Positions 11,049-20,881 of a stretch of DNA of 64,000 bases are shown piece after piece. This DNA comes from Chitinophagaceae bacterium. GTDB lineage: Bacteria > Bacteroidota > Bacteroidia > Chitinophagales > Chitinophagaceae. Each line of letters begins with the position of its first letter. The first letter of the stretch is position 1. Where the stretch lies: contig JAIXWH010000150.1 of NCBI GenBank assembly GCA_027484165.1, positions 1 through 64,000 of the forward strand, written 5' to 3'. The notes under the pieces were generated by a model, which had not been told where the DNA came from, ran no database searches, and saw only the letters and a list, made by a program, of their open reading frames with translations. Both the position numbers and the translations under genes were made by a program.

Positions 11049-11079
11049 TTGCCTAATGCATCCAATTGCGGTATTTTTG
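11049..11079 (+). promoter_or_regulatory. Bacteroidota-type promoter of metG (TTG-N20-TATTTTTG)
   Basis: TTG at 11049-11051 and TATTTTTG at 11072-11079, 5 nt before the ATG. Confidence 0.5.
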
Positions 11080-11084
11080 CGGAG

Positions 11085-13214
11085 ATGAACACACCCAAAA
11101 GATATCTGATAACATCGGCTCTGCCCTACGCAAATGGACCAAAACATATTGGTCATTTAGCAGGAGCCTATCTTCCTGCTGATATTTATGTAAGATACCT
11201 CAGGGCTCAGCAACGAGATGTGGTTTTTGTATGTGGTAGTGATGAACATGGCGCAGCAATCACTATCCAGGCAATGAAAGAAAACACTACGCCAAAAGCC
11301 ATTGTAGATAAATATCATGCACTTCTTGAAAGCAATATGCATGACTTGGGCATCTCTTTTGATATTTATCACAGAACCTCCGCACCTATTCACCATGAAA
11401 CTGCTCAGGAATTCTTTACTCAACTCAACAACAATGGCGATCTCGAAATCAAAGAATCAGAACAATATTTTGATGAAGCAGCCAATACCTTTTTAGCAGA
11501 TAGATATATCATCGGGACTTGTCCGGTTTGTTCAAACGATAACGCCTATGGTGATCAATGTGAAAAATGCGGAACCTCTTTAAGTCCTGAACAACTGATC
11601 AATCCCAGAAGCACTTTGAGTGGGAATGCACCATCAAAAAAGAAAACGACGCATTGGTATTTACCATTGGATAAACATGAAGATTTTTTACGCCAATGGA
11701 TAATTGAAGGGCACAAAGATGATTGGAAGTCGAACGTATTGGGACAATGTAAAAGTTGGATTGATGCAGGCTTACACCCCAGAGCAGTAACTAGAGATTT
11801 GGATTGGGGCGTAAAAGTTCCAACTAAAGATGGCGAAGGAAAAGTACTCTATGTTTGGTTTGATGCTCCTATCGGTTATATCAGCGCTACCAAACAATGG
11901 GCATTAAACAATAACAAAGACTGGAAACCTTATTGGGAAGATAAAGACACCAAGCTGGTTCATTTTATTGGAAAAGACAATATCGTATTCCATTGTATCA
12001 TTTTTCCTGTGATGCTAAAACTGCATGGGAATATTTTACCTGAAAATGTTCCGAGCAACGAATTCATGAATCTCGAAGGAGATAAAATGAGCACTAGTCG
12101 TGGCTGGAGCATTGAGATGGATGAATACATCACCGACTTTGTAAAAAAAGAAAATGGTGGAGATATGATGGTGGATGCTTTAAGATATTATCTCACTGCA
12201 ATTGCGCCTGAAACCAAAGACAGCGAGTTTACCTGGAAGGGATTTCAGGATGCATTAAACAGCGAGCTGGTTGCTGTTTTTGGCAATTTTGTAAATCGCA
12301 CTTTTGTGTTGATGCATAAATTGTGTAATGGTAAAGTACCTCCAGTTAATGTTTCATTGTTTGATGACGCTGATTTGAAATTGATCAATGACATCAAGGA
12401 AACAAAAAATAGTGTTGAAAGCAATATCGAACAATATAAGTACCGCGATGCTTTATTTGAAGTGATTGATTTGGCAAGAAAAGCCAATAAATACATGCAA
12501 GACAAAGAGCCTTGGATTGTTGCAAAACAACTTAGTGAGAATGGATTGCCAACACCTGAGGCACAACAAAAAATAGACACCTGTTTACATAATTGTTTGC
12601 AGCTTACAGCCAATCTCGCCATTTTAATCAATCCTTTCCTTCCCTTTACAGCAAAAAAAATGTGCTACATGATGAAAGTGGTTGACAAAATGCTGAATTG
12701 GGAAAATTCAGGAAAGACGAATCTTTTAAGTGTAGGCTATACATTAAGAGCTCCTGAATTACTATTCAGAAAATTGGAAGACACTGAAGTAGCCGAACAA
12801 ATTGAAAAATTAAAAAACAAAAGCAAGAAATTAATGGAAGCGAATAACAACCCATCTACAGAAGCATCAAAAGAAAAGGTAGAAGAGAAGAAATCGATTA
12901 TTCAGTTTGAGGACTTTGCTAAAATAGATTTAAAAACCGGCACTATTACTGCTGCTGAAAAAGTGGAGAAAGCGGATAAACTCTTAAAGCTTGAGGTTGA
13001 CCTAGGTTCTGAAACAAGAACGATTGTCAGCGGTATCGCATTACATCATAATCCTGAAAACATCGTTGGTCAAAAAGTCGTAGTAGTAACTAATCTGGCT
13101 CCAAGAAAAATGAGAGGAATAGAGAGTAATGGTATGATTTTAATGGCGGAAAATAAAGAAGGCAAATTGGTTTTTGTGAGCAGTGAGGTAAATAACGGCA
13201 GCAATGTGAGCTAA
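11085..13214 (+). CDS. metG: Methionyl-tRNA synthetase with C-terminal tRNA-binding domain
   Basis: MNTPKRYLITSALPYANGPKHIGHL start; KMSTSRG; C-terminal FAKIDLKTGTITAAEKV. ORF opens at 10983 but ATG at 11085 fits the family. Confidence 0.95.
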   Translation: MNTPKRYLITSALPYANGPKHIGHLAGAYLPADIYVRYLRAQQRDVVFVCGSDEHGAAITIQAMKENTTPKAIVDKYHALLESNMHDLGISFDIYHRTSAPIHHETAQEFFTQLNNNGDLEIKESEQYFDEAANTFLADRYIIGTCPVCSNDNAYGDQCEKCGTSLSPEQLINPRSTLSGNAPSKKKTTHWYLPLDKHEDFLRQWIIEGHKDDWKSNVLGQCKSWIDAGLHPRAVTRDLDWGVKVPTKDGEGKVLYVWFDAPIGYISATKQWALNNNKDWKPYWEDKDTKLVHFIGKDNIVFHCIIFPVMLKLHGNILPENVPSNEFMNLEGDKMSTSRGWSIEMDEYITDFVKKENGGDMMVDALRYYLTAIAPETKDSEFTWKGFQDALNSELVAVFGNFVNRTFVLMHKLCNGKVPPVNVSLFDDADLKLINDIKETKNSVESNIEQYKYRDALFEVIDLARKANKYMQDKEPWIVAKQLSENGLPTPEAQQKIDTCLHNCLQLTANLAILINPFLPFTAKKMCYMMKVVDKMLNWENSGKTNLLSVGYTLRAPELLFRKLEDTEVAEQIEKLKNKSKKLMEANNNPSTEASKEKVEEKKSIIQFEDFAKIDLKTGTITAAEKVEKADKLLKLEVDLGSETRTIVSGIALHHNPENIVGQKVVVVTNLAPRKMRGIESNGMILMAENKEGKLVFVSSEVNNGSNVS

Positions 13215-13220
13215 TTGAAT

Positions 13221-14132
13221 ATGATTACAACTCCTCCATATTTAAAGAAAGGAAATACTATTGGCATTACGTGCCCCTCGGGTTATATGCCAAAAGCCAA
13301 TGCGGATAAGTGCATCCAAACGCTACAGGAATGGGGTTATGATGTAATGGTTGGAAAAACATTAGACAGCAAATCAAAAAATTATTTCAGCGCATCTGAT
13401 GAAGATAAAATAGCAGAACTACAGGCAATGCTGGACGATGTAAATATACATGCCATACTCTTTGGAAGAGGCGGATATGGGATGAGCAGAATTATTGATA
13501 AACTCAATTTCAAAAAATTCAAAAAAAATCCAAAATGGCTTCTTGGATTTAGCGATATTACTTTGCTGCATTCTCACTTGCATACGAATTGTAAAATTGC
13601 GAGTATACACAGCTCCATGGCTAGTGCATTCAATTTAAAAAACAACTCGCCGATTTGTATTGAATCAATCAAGAATTGTATAACTGGAAAAAAACCCAAG
13701 TACACTTCTGAATTTTACACTAAAAATAAAACAGGCAACGCCAAAGGAAAACTTGTAGGAGGAAACTTAGTTTTACTAACTACTGCAATTGGCACTTCTT
13801 CAGATGTTGACACCAAGAATAAAATTCTTTTCATTGAAGATATTGGAGAGTACTTATACAGTATCGACAGGATGATGTATCAATTAAAAAGAAGTGGCAA
13901 GCTCAAGAACCTCGCTGGTCTTATTGTAGGACAATTCACCGACATCAAAGATACCGATCGTCCATTTGGAAAGTCTCTTGAAGATTTAATTCTCGATGCA
14001 GTTAAAGAATATAAATATCCAGTTTGCTTTAATTTTCCGATAAGTCATGGTAAAGAAAATGTTGCTGTAAAAATTGGAGTGGACTATGAACTAAAAATAA
14101 CAAAATCAAAAACGATTTTAAAAGAAGTTTAA
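13221..14132 (+). CDS. LD-carboxypeptidase (peptidase S66)
   Basis: FGRGGYGMSRI, LLGFSDIT, FIEDIGEYLYSIDRMMYQL; ATG 13221 preferred over TTG 13215. Confidence 0.9.
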   Translation: MITTPPYLKKGNTIGITCPSGYMPKANADKCIQTLQEWGYDVMVGKTLDSKSKNYFSASDEDKIAELQAMLDDVNIHAILFGRGGYGMSRIIDKLNFKKFKKNPKWLLGFSDITLLHSHLHTNCKIASIHSSMASAFNLKNNSPICIESIKNCITGKKPKYTSEFYTKNKTGNAKGKLVGGNLVLLTTAIGTSSDVDTKNKILFIEDIGEYLYSIDRMMYQLKRSGKLKNLAGLIVGQFTDIKDTDRPFGKSLEDLILDAVKEYKYPVCFNFPISHGKENVAVKIGVDYELKITKSKTILKEV

Positions 14133-14942
14133 TTACTGTAGTAATTTGTTCATCACTTCCTTGTATTCATTTCTTTCAGTCAAGTCATTGTGCTTTCCGT
14201 TATTGATCAAAACAAACTGATCTTTGCTGTTCATAAATGGCTTTATTTTTTCAGCACATTTTAAAGGAATCGTTTCATCATCCGTACCATGAAAAACAGT
14301 AACAGGACAAGATGTTACTGATATGTACTCACCTGTTGGAATGCTATAATTCGACATCGCACTCATGGGATAGAAGGGAACCCTGCAAAAGAATAAATCA
14401 GGAATGCTGAAGTAAGGGGCTTCTAGTATTAAATATTTTACTTTTAAATTAGAAGCTAAACATGCTGCGATACCTGTTCCAAGTGACTTTCCATAAACAA
14501 TAATATTACTGTCGGCAAAATGGCTATTCATATATCTCTTCACTTGAAATACGGCTTCATTTACATTTTTTTCAGTGAATACTCCTCTGCTTTTTCCAAA
14601 GCCCGGATAATCGGGCATCCATACTTCGTAATTTTGTTTTAAGAATTGTTCGGACTCTGGCGCATAATTCACAATGTTTCCTGTATTCCCATGCAGATAA
14701 AGAACTGCACCTTTTGAAATCGTATCATCAGCAGAAATCAATCTTACCATATTAATGGTGTCATCTTTGCTGATGGGAATATTAATTTCTTTGAAAGAGT
14801 GACTAAATTTAAAATTATAATCTGTAGGTAGAATTTTAGGGTGTAATAAAAATTTGTCTTGAGTGTAGTATAGAAAAATACCCGTCAGGCAGTATAAAAT
14901 GATAAATAATTTAATGCCGAAAAATATCTTCTTTTTATTCAT
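14133..14942 (-). CDS. Membrane-anchored alpha/beta hydrolase (BEM46/YfhR-like)
   Basis: LYLHGNTGNI, YGKSLGTGIA, FHGTDDETIP; N-terminal TM helix. Confidence 0.85.
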   Translation of the reverse strand: MNKKKIFFGIKLFIILYCLTGIFLYYTQDKFLLHPKILPTDYNFKFSHSFKEINIPISKDDTINMVRLISADDTISKGAVLYLHGNTGNIVNYAPESEQFLKQNYEVWMPDYPGFGKSRGVFTEKNVNEAVFQVKRYMNSHFADSNIIVYGKSLGTGIAACLASNLKVKYLILEAPYFSIPDLFFCRVPFYPMSAMSNYSIPTGEYISVTSCPVTVFHGTDDETIPLKCAEKIKPFMNSKDQFVLINNGKHNDLTERNEYKEVMNKLLQ

Positions 14943-15255
14943 CCTCTTTTTTATTTTGAAAAGTTTTAATCCAGGCATCTACCCCACCTTGAAGATTAAT
15001 CAGTTGATCATAACCAAACTTATCTGATAGTCTTTGAATAGCAATTTGGCTTCTGATTCCTTTTTGACAATAGACGATGACAACATCATCATTATTAAAT
15101 TGCTCTTTGTTTTCAAAAATGCTACTTAGCGGTATGTTTACGCCTCCTATATTAAAATGCTGATGCTCGAAGGGCTCTCTTACATCAATAAGAACAAGCT
15201 GTTCTCCATGAATTATTTTTTGATGTAAATCTTTTGCAGTTATTGACTTCATCAA
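14935..15255 (-). CDS. Rhodanese-like protein
   Basis: IDVREPFEHQHFNIGGVNIPL and VIVYCQKGIRSQIA. Confidence 0.92.
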   Translation of the reverse strand: MMKSITAKDLHQKIIHGEQLVLIDVREPFEHQHFNIGGVNIPLSSIFENKEQFNNDDVVIVYCQKGIRSQIAIQRLSDKFGYDQLINLQGGVDAWIKTFQNKKEDE

Positions 15256-17238
15256 TTAGTATTGTTCGTCTTCATTTTCCCAAACTCTTTGTAATTTAAG
15301 TTTACTTACAGGTGCAACTACAAGGGGGAATTTTTCTACAACTACATTGCTTTGTTCTAAACCAAAGCTTCTTTCTTCACTTACACTCAATTCTTTAAGC
15401 CAGAAATAAATGCGCATAACAAGATGTTCAAAAACCGGAAGTTCATTATCCTGACTTAAAAATTTCTCCATCACGATAAATTGAAAATCCCCAACCATAT
15501 TATTTCTTTGTTGACTTTCATATCTGCTCATAATGTTCACTTCTCTGTTGGCAACCAAATCTTCCACTACTTTCTTAAACATCAGATTTAATCGTGGTTG
15601 AATACGGAATCCTAATTTAAATTCAACCCTAATGATATCGTTTGGTATGATATGTTCTACAGAATATTCAGAAGTGTAAGGATCGTCGAGCGTATGCACA
15701 TGAACAAACCAATAAATATCTGCACGTTTAGGTTTACCGCGAAGAATACTGTAAATGATTTTATGCTCAATCTCTTTTGGATTGTTTGCACTGGTTAAAT
15801 AAACAAGGTGGGTTGCATATTTAGGAACAGAGCTGTCATTGCTGAGCTCTTCAATCTTCGGAATATACTCTTCAACTCTTACAAATTCAATATATCTGTT
15901 TTTGATTTTTCTTGCTCTGAACCAAACATACATCACAATAAATAAACAACCGCCGATAATCAATGTAACAAATCCACCATGAGGAAACTTATCCAAATTT
16001 GCTATTAAAAAAGAGATTTCTATCCCTATATAGGTAATTAAATAAATCCAAATCAACCAAGGTGCTACTCTTTTTGAAACGAGATAATTAGAAAACAAAA
16101 TCGTTGTTGCCAACATACAAAGTGTTATAGCCAAACCATAGGCAGCTTCCATTGCTCCTGATGATCTGAAATATAGAACGATGGTAATGCATCCTGCGAA
16201 CAAAAGTGTGTTAATTCCTGGGATATACAATTGACCTTTTGCTTCTGTTGGATATTTGATTTTCATTTTTGGCCAAAGATTCAATCGGATAGCCTCACTG
16301 ATAAGTGTAAACGACCCACTGATTAATGCTTGGCTTGCTATAATTGCTGCAGCAGTTGCTATAATAATTCCCCAAAGTAAAAACCAATCTGGCATTATCG
16401 AGTAAAATGGATTTTTCATGTTTACTCCATTTGTAAACACCATGCCTTTTTGATTTAATAAGAATGCGCCCTGTCCGAGATAATTCAAAATCAAACAGAT
16501 TTTCACAAATATCCAGGAGATCCGGATATTGCCTCTTCCACAATGCCCCAAATCACTATAAAGTGCTTCAGCACCTGTTGTACATAAGAAAACAGCACCT
16601 AATATCCAAAATCCAGAAGGATAGATAGTTAGCAGTTTTATTGCGTAATAAGGATTGAAAGCTTTCAAAACAGAAAAGTCAGCGGAGATATTTGTAATTC
16701 CTAATAATGCAAGCATTAAAAACCAAACCGCCATCACAGGGCCAAACATTTTGCCTATTGATTTAGTACCGAATTGTTGCATAAAAAACAAAAGGGCAAT
16801 AATCACCAACACGATTATGATAATTGTATTTTCCTGAATATCGCTAAATAGGGGGATATTTTTCAACCCTTCGATAGCTGATGTAATTGAAATGGGTGGA
16901 GTGATCATCCCGTCAGCTAAAAGAGCCGCCCCTCCGAGCATTGCTGGAATAACGAGCCATTTCTTTTGTCTTCTAACCAAAGTATATAATGAAAATATAC
17001 CGCCCTCTCCTTTGTTATCAGCTTGCAAGGTCAACAACACATATTTTAGTGTAGTCTGTAACGTTAGTGTCCAGATGATGCAGGAAAGTCCACCTAATAT
17101 AAGTATCTCTTCAATGGGTTTGCCATTTATAATTGCACTGAAAACGTAAAGAGGTGAAGTTCCAATGTCGCCGTAAATAATACCTAAAGCAATGAGCACT
17201 CCTGCTCCTGTAACCCTGTTAAAATGATGTTTGTCCAC
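15256..17238 (-). CDS. kup: KUP-family potassium transporter
   Basis: 660 aa; ALGIIYGDIGTSPLYVF, DNKGEGGIFSLYTLVRR, TGAEALYSDLGHCGRGNIRISW. Confidence 0.95.
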   Translation of the reverse strand: MDKHHFNRVTGAGVLIALGIIYGDIGTSPLYVFSAIINGKPIEEILILGGLSCIIWTLTLQTTLKYVLLTLQADNKGEGGIFSLYTLVRRQKKWLVIPAMLGGAALLADGMITPPISITSAIEGLKNIPLFSDIQENTIIIIVLVIIALLFFMQQFGTKSIGKMFGPVMAVWFLMLALLGITNISADFSVLKAFNPYYAIKLLTIYPSGFWILGAVFLCTTGAEALYSDLGHCGRGNIRISWIFVKICLILNYLGQGAFLLNQKGMVFTNGVNMKNPFYSIMPDWFLLWGIIIATAAAIIASQALISGSFTLISEAIRLNLWPKMKIKYPTEAKGQLYIPGINTLLFAGCITIVLYFRSSGAMEAAYGLAITLCMLATTILFSNYLVSKRVAPWLIWIYLITYIGIEISFLIANLDKFPHGGFVTLIIGGCLFIVMYVWFRARKIKNRYIEFVRVEEYIPKIEELSNDSSVPKYATHLVYLTSANNPKEIEHKIIYSILRGKPKRADIYWFVHVHTLDDPYTSEYSVEHIIPNDIIRVEFKLGFRIQPRLNLMFKKVVEDLVANREVNIMSRYESQQRNNMVGDFQFIVMEKFLSQDNELPVFEHLVMRIYFWLKELSVSEERSFGLEQSNVVVEKFPLVVAPVSKLKLQRVWENEDEQY

Positions 17239-17340
17239 TTAAGCTATTTTTCGACTTGGTTGCTGATATTTAATTATTGTACAAATGTAAAAGTAAAATT
17301 GGTATGAATTGGAGAATTTTATTTGAATTCATTAAAAAAA

Positions 17341-17367
17341 TAAGGCTGTCCAAATTGGACAGCCTTA
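17341..17367 (-). terminator. Terminator at the 3' end of the dcw cluster (after ftsZ)
   Basis: aaggctgtcca-aat-tggacagcctt, 11-bp stem; T-rich tract on the minus-strand 3' side. Confidence 0.85.
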
Positions 17368-17420
17368 AAACAAACAGAATCACAAAAACAAAATTTAATA
17401 TAAGATTGAACTACTGAAAA

Positions 17421-19346
17421 TTAATCGGGTTTTTTGCCATCCAAAAAAGTATTTATAGTACTGATTGAGGCTTGATTTTCTTCAGAAGGCTTTACTGTAT
17501 AGTTACTATAAAAGGATTCAACGTCTGCAATTTGAATTTGCATTTCCATATTGCGGCGAAGGTATGCCGGAACAGTTTCAAACTCATTGTTTGGATCGGC
17601 AGTATTTACGTTGAACGATAAGTTACGTAATTTAGCTATCCTTTCCGCAGCCCGGCGCCTTAGCTCTTCTGTTTCGTCCTGCATCGCAGGCTCCTCAACA
17701 GAAGAATTCATGATAGGCTGAGTTTGTTGTACAACCGGTTCCTCCGCCGCTTTTGAGGAATCTTTAACAACCAAGTGCATTTCAATTACAGGTTCGTCTT
17801 CCTGCACTGTTATTTGCTCAGTTTGTTGATCTTCTATGGTATTGGATTCAGAGATTATTGGCGCTTCCTCTGCATAAATTTGCACAGGCTTTGCCAAGTA
17901 GCCCCCCGACGAAAGAGCACTATCTTCTTTTATATTATCTTGAGGTTGACTAAGTTCTTGGACTGAAGACTCTTCTTCCAGTATGAACGTTACTTTTTCT
18001 TCAACAGGTGCTAAATCTTCAAATACTAGATTTGTAGTTGGGATTTGATCAGCAGATGAAGAAATTTCAAAGAATTCAGGTTGCGTGCTTTCTTTTTGCA
18101 ATTCGAATTTTATTGTTGGTTCTTCCTGACTAACAAAAGATAATGTAGGCATATTCGGAATTTCAGCTACAGGTGTTTCTGTTTTTTGATCAACTACTGG
18201 TGTTTCCAAATCAAATACAACCTTTGAGGGGATTATATTTTCTGTTTCGGCTTTAATTTCCAACTCAATTTCTTTTGTAATTGGTATTGAAAAAGAGGGT
18301 TCTTTTGGAATATCTAATTCAAAAACTACTTTGCCAGAATCCAAACTCTTTTCAATTTTTGATTCTTTTGAAAACGGATCTTTTTCTTTGAATCCTGTTG
18401 CTATCAGTGTAATTCCAATACTGCTACCCAAACTATTATCGTAGCCCATACCCAAAATCACATCCGTATCTTCTCCCGCCTGTAATAACAAATGGTTTTG
18501 TATAATCTCTACTTCATCCATGGTAAATTCATGTTCACCTTCTGCACTATTGATATTGATCAATATCCATTTAGCTCCTCTAATATCATTATCATTCAAC
18601 AATGGCGATGTTAATGCACTTTCAATTGCTAACTGCGCTCTGTTTTCACCTTCTGCTGTAGAGCTTCCCAAAATTGCAACACCACCATCACTCATCACTG
18701 TGCAAACATCAGCAAAGTCAACATTAATTTGACCCGTGCTATTGATTACATCAGTTATACACTTTGCAGCAGTTGCTAAAACATTATCCGCTCTACCAAA
18801 AGCCTCCTTCATTTTTAAGTTTCCGAATTGATGACGAAGTTTATCGTTACTGATAACCAATAAAGTATCTACATGGTTCTTTAAAAAATCAATACCGGCT
18901 TCTGCCTGTGCAATTCTTTTTTTACCCTCATAGGCAAAAGGTGTTGTAACGATTCCAACTGTTAATATTCCCAATTCTTTACAAATCTGAGCAATAATTG
19001 GTGCACCTCCGGTTCCTGTTCCCCCGCCCATTCCGGCAGTTATGAATGCCATTTTGGTATTCACTTCTAAAATGCGTTTGATTTCTTCCAAACTTTCTTC
19101 AGTTGCCTGACGACCAATTGAAGGATTTGCACCTGCTCCTAAACCTTGTGTAAGATGTGGCCCTAATTGAATTTTATTAGGCACTTTACTTAAAGCGATA
19201 GCTTGAGCATCTGTGTTACAGATAATAAAATCAACACCTTCTATATTTTGAGAATACATATGGTTAACAGCATTACTGCCACCACCGCCAACACCAATTA
19301 CTTTGATGATGGAAGATTGTTCTTTGGGTAAATCAAAATGTATCAT
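17421..19346 (-). CDS. ftsZ: Cell division protein FtsZ with long C-terminal extension
   Basis: 641 aa; IKVIGVGGGGSNAVNHM, GMGGGTGTGGAPIIA; internal VPAYLRRNMEMQ motif. Confidence 0.97.
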   Translation of the reverse strand: MIHFDLPKEQSSIIKVIGVGGGGSNAVNHMYSQNIEGVDFIICNTDAQAIALSKVPNKIQLGPHLTQGLGAGANPSIGRQATEESLEEIKRILEVNTKMAFITAGMGGGTGTGGAPIIAQICKELGILTVGIVTTPFAYEGKKRIAQAEAGIDFLKNHVDTLLVISNDKLRHQFGNLKMKEAFGRADNVLATAAKCITDVINSTGQINVDFADVCTVMSDGGVAILGSSTAEGENRAQLAIESALTSPLLNDNDIRGAKWILININSAEGEHEFTMDEVEIIQNHLLLQAGEDTDVILGMGYDNSLGSSIGITLIATGFKEKDPFSKESKIEKSLDSGKVVFELDIPKEPSFSIPITKEIELEIKAETENIIPSKVVFDLETPVVDQKTETPVAEIPNMPTLSFVSQEEPTIKFELQKESTQPEFFEISSSADQIPTTNLVFEDLAPVEEKVTFILEEESSVQELSQPQDNIKEDSALSSGGYLAKPVQIYAEEAPIISESNTIEDQQTEQITVQEDEPVIEMHLVVKDSSKAAEEPVVQQTQPIMNSSVEEPAMQDETEELRRRAAERIAKLRNLSFNVNTADPNNEFETVPAYLRRNMEMQIQIADVESFYSNYTVKPSEENQASISTINTFLDGKKPD

Positions 19347-19393
19347 TTTTTATTTATTATAGGTTAGTATATGGGTTATAGTTAGTTTTATCA

Positions 19394-20857
19394 TTATAGT
19401 TTAACATCGTCTTCTTCTTTGAACATTTCAATGATATTGTCTTTGATTCCATTTAAAAACTTGGTCAGCTTTTCACGGCCACCAATAGGAACTCCAATGG
19501 GTTCAACCTCATCCATAGTATTTTCTTCAAGTTCCACTTTTTGCTGAGTCAAAGCTTCCGAATTGCTGTTAGTCAATTCCGACAATTGTTCAATCTCAGC
19601 TTTATCCATTTTTAAATAATTCGCAGACATTTGCTTCTCCTTATTCTCAAAATCATTATACCCTTTTAAAATCAATCCGATACATGTACTATACATTGGC
19701 ATTGCGATATCTTCATTATAATCTCCTGCAAGATGTTCATTCGGAAAACCGATTCTAGCATTCAAACCAGTAAGATATTCTGTAAGCTGCAACAGGTGTT
19801 TTAGTTGCGAACCACCACCAGTTAAAATAATTCCACCATTTAACATTCTGTTATCTAATCCAACTTGCTTCAAATGGTAAGAAACGAAATCCATAATTTC
19901 ACTCATTCTTGCTTGAATGATGTTTGCAAGATTCTTTACAGAGATTTCTTTAGGCGCCAATCCACGTAAGCCAGGAATGGTAATGTAAGTGTTTGCTTTT
20001 GCTTCGTCGCTCAATGCACTTCCAAACTGAACTTTCATTGCTTCAGCTTGTGTTTTCAATACGCCTAATCCTAATTTAATATCATTAGTAATATTCTCTC
20101 CACCAAAAGGAATAACTGCAGTGTATTTCAAAACCCCTTCATAAAATACAGCTAAGTCGGTTGTACCACCACCAATATCAACGATTGCAACACCTGCTTC
20201 CAAATCCTGATCACTCATAACAGCTGCTGCAGATGCTAGTGGCTGTAAAACTAAATCTTTTGTTACCAAGCCAGATTTTTGTACGCTTCTATTGATATTG
20301 CGGATTGCATTTTTATCGCCTGTGATGATGTGAAAGTTTGCACCCACTTTCACGCCACTGTATCCAATAGGGTTTGGAATATTTGGAAAATTATCTACAG
20401 TAAATTGTTGTGGAATCACATCAATGATTTGATCACCCAATGGAATGTAGGTCCTGTATTGATCAGCAACTAATCTGTCTATTTCTTCCTGAGAAATTTC
20501 ATCTTCAGTATTTTGTCTTACAATATCTCCTCTAGTTTGCAAACTCTTAATATGATGACCAGCTATACCTACATATACTTCATTGATTTCCAACTCTGGG
20601 TTATTTTCATAACATCTTTCCAATGCAGTTTGAATTGCTTTTATGGTCTGATCAATATTCAGGACCATGCCATGCTGAACGCCATTACTATTGGCACGGC
20701 CAAATCCAAGAATTTCAAGCTTTCCAAATTCATTTTTTCTTCCTGCAATTGCTGCAATCTTTGTAGTGCCTATATCTAGGCCTACAATAATGGGTTGTTG
20801 TTGATTCATAGTTGTTTTTTGTGTGTTTGTTTGTACTGTTTGTTCTTTTGTTTCCAT
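19394..20857 (-). CDS. ftsA: Cell division protein FtsA
   Basis: VGLDIGTTKIAAIAG, VDIGGGTTDLAVF, IILTGGGSQL. Confidence 0.96.
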   Translation of the reverse strand: METKEQTVQTNTQKTTMNQQQPIIVGLDIGTTKIAAIAGRKNEFGKLEILGFGRANSNGVQHGMVLNIDQTIKAIQTALERCYENNPELEINEVYVGIAGHHIKSLQTRGDIVRQNTEDEISQEEIDRLVADQYRTYIPLGDQIIDVIPQQFTVDNFPNIPNPIGYSGVKVGANFHIITGDKNAIRNINRSVQKSGLVTKDLVLQPLASAAAVMSDQDLEAGVAIVDIGGGTTDLAVFYEGVLKYTAVIPFGGENITNDIKLGLGVLKTQAEAMKVQFGSALSDEAKANTYITIPGLRGLAPKEISVKNLANIIQARMSEIMDFVSYHLKQVGLDNRMLNGGIILTGGGSQLKHLLQLTEYLTGLNARIGFPNEHLAGDYNEDIAMPMYSTCIGLILKGYNDFENKEKQMSANYLKMDKAEIEQLSELTNSNSEALTQQKVELEENTMDEVEPIGVPIGGREKLTKFLNGIKDNIIEMFKEEDDVKL

Positions 20858-20881
20858 TTGAAAATCTTATTTATAATGTGA

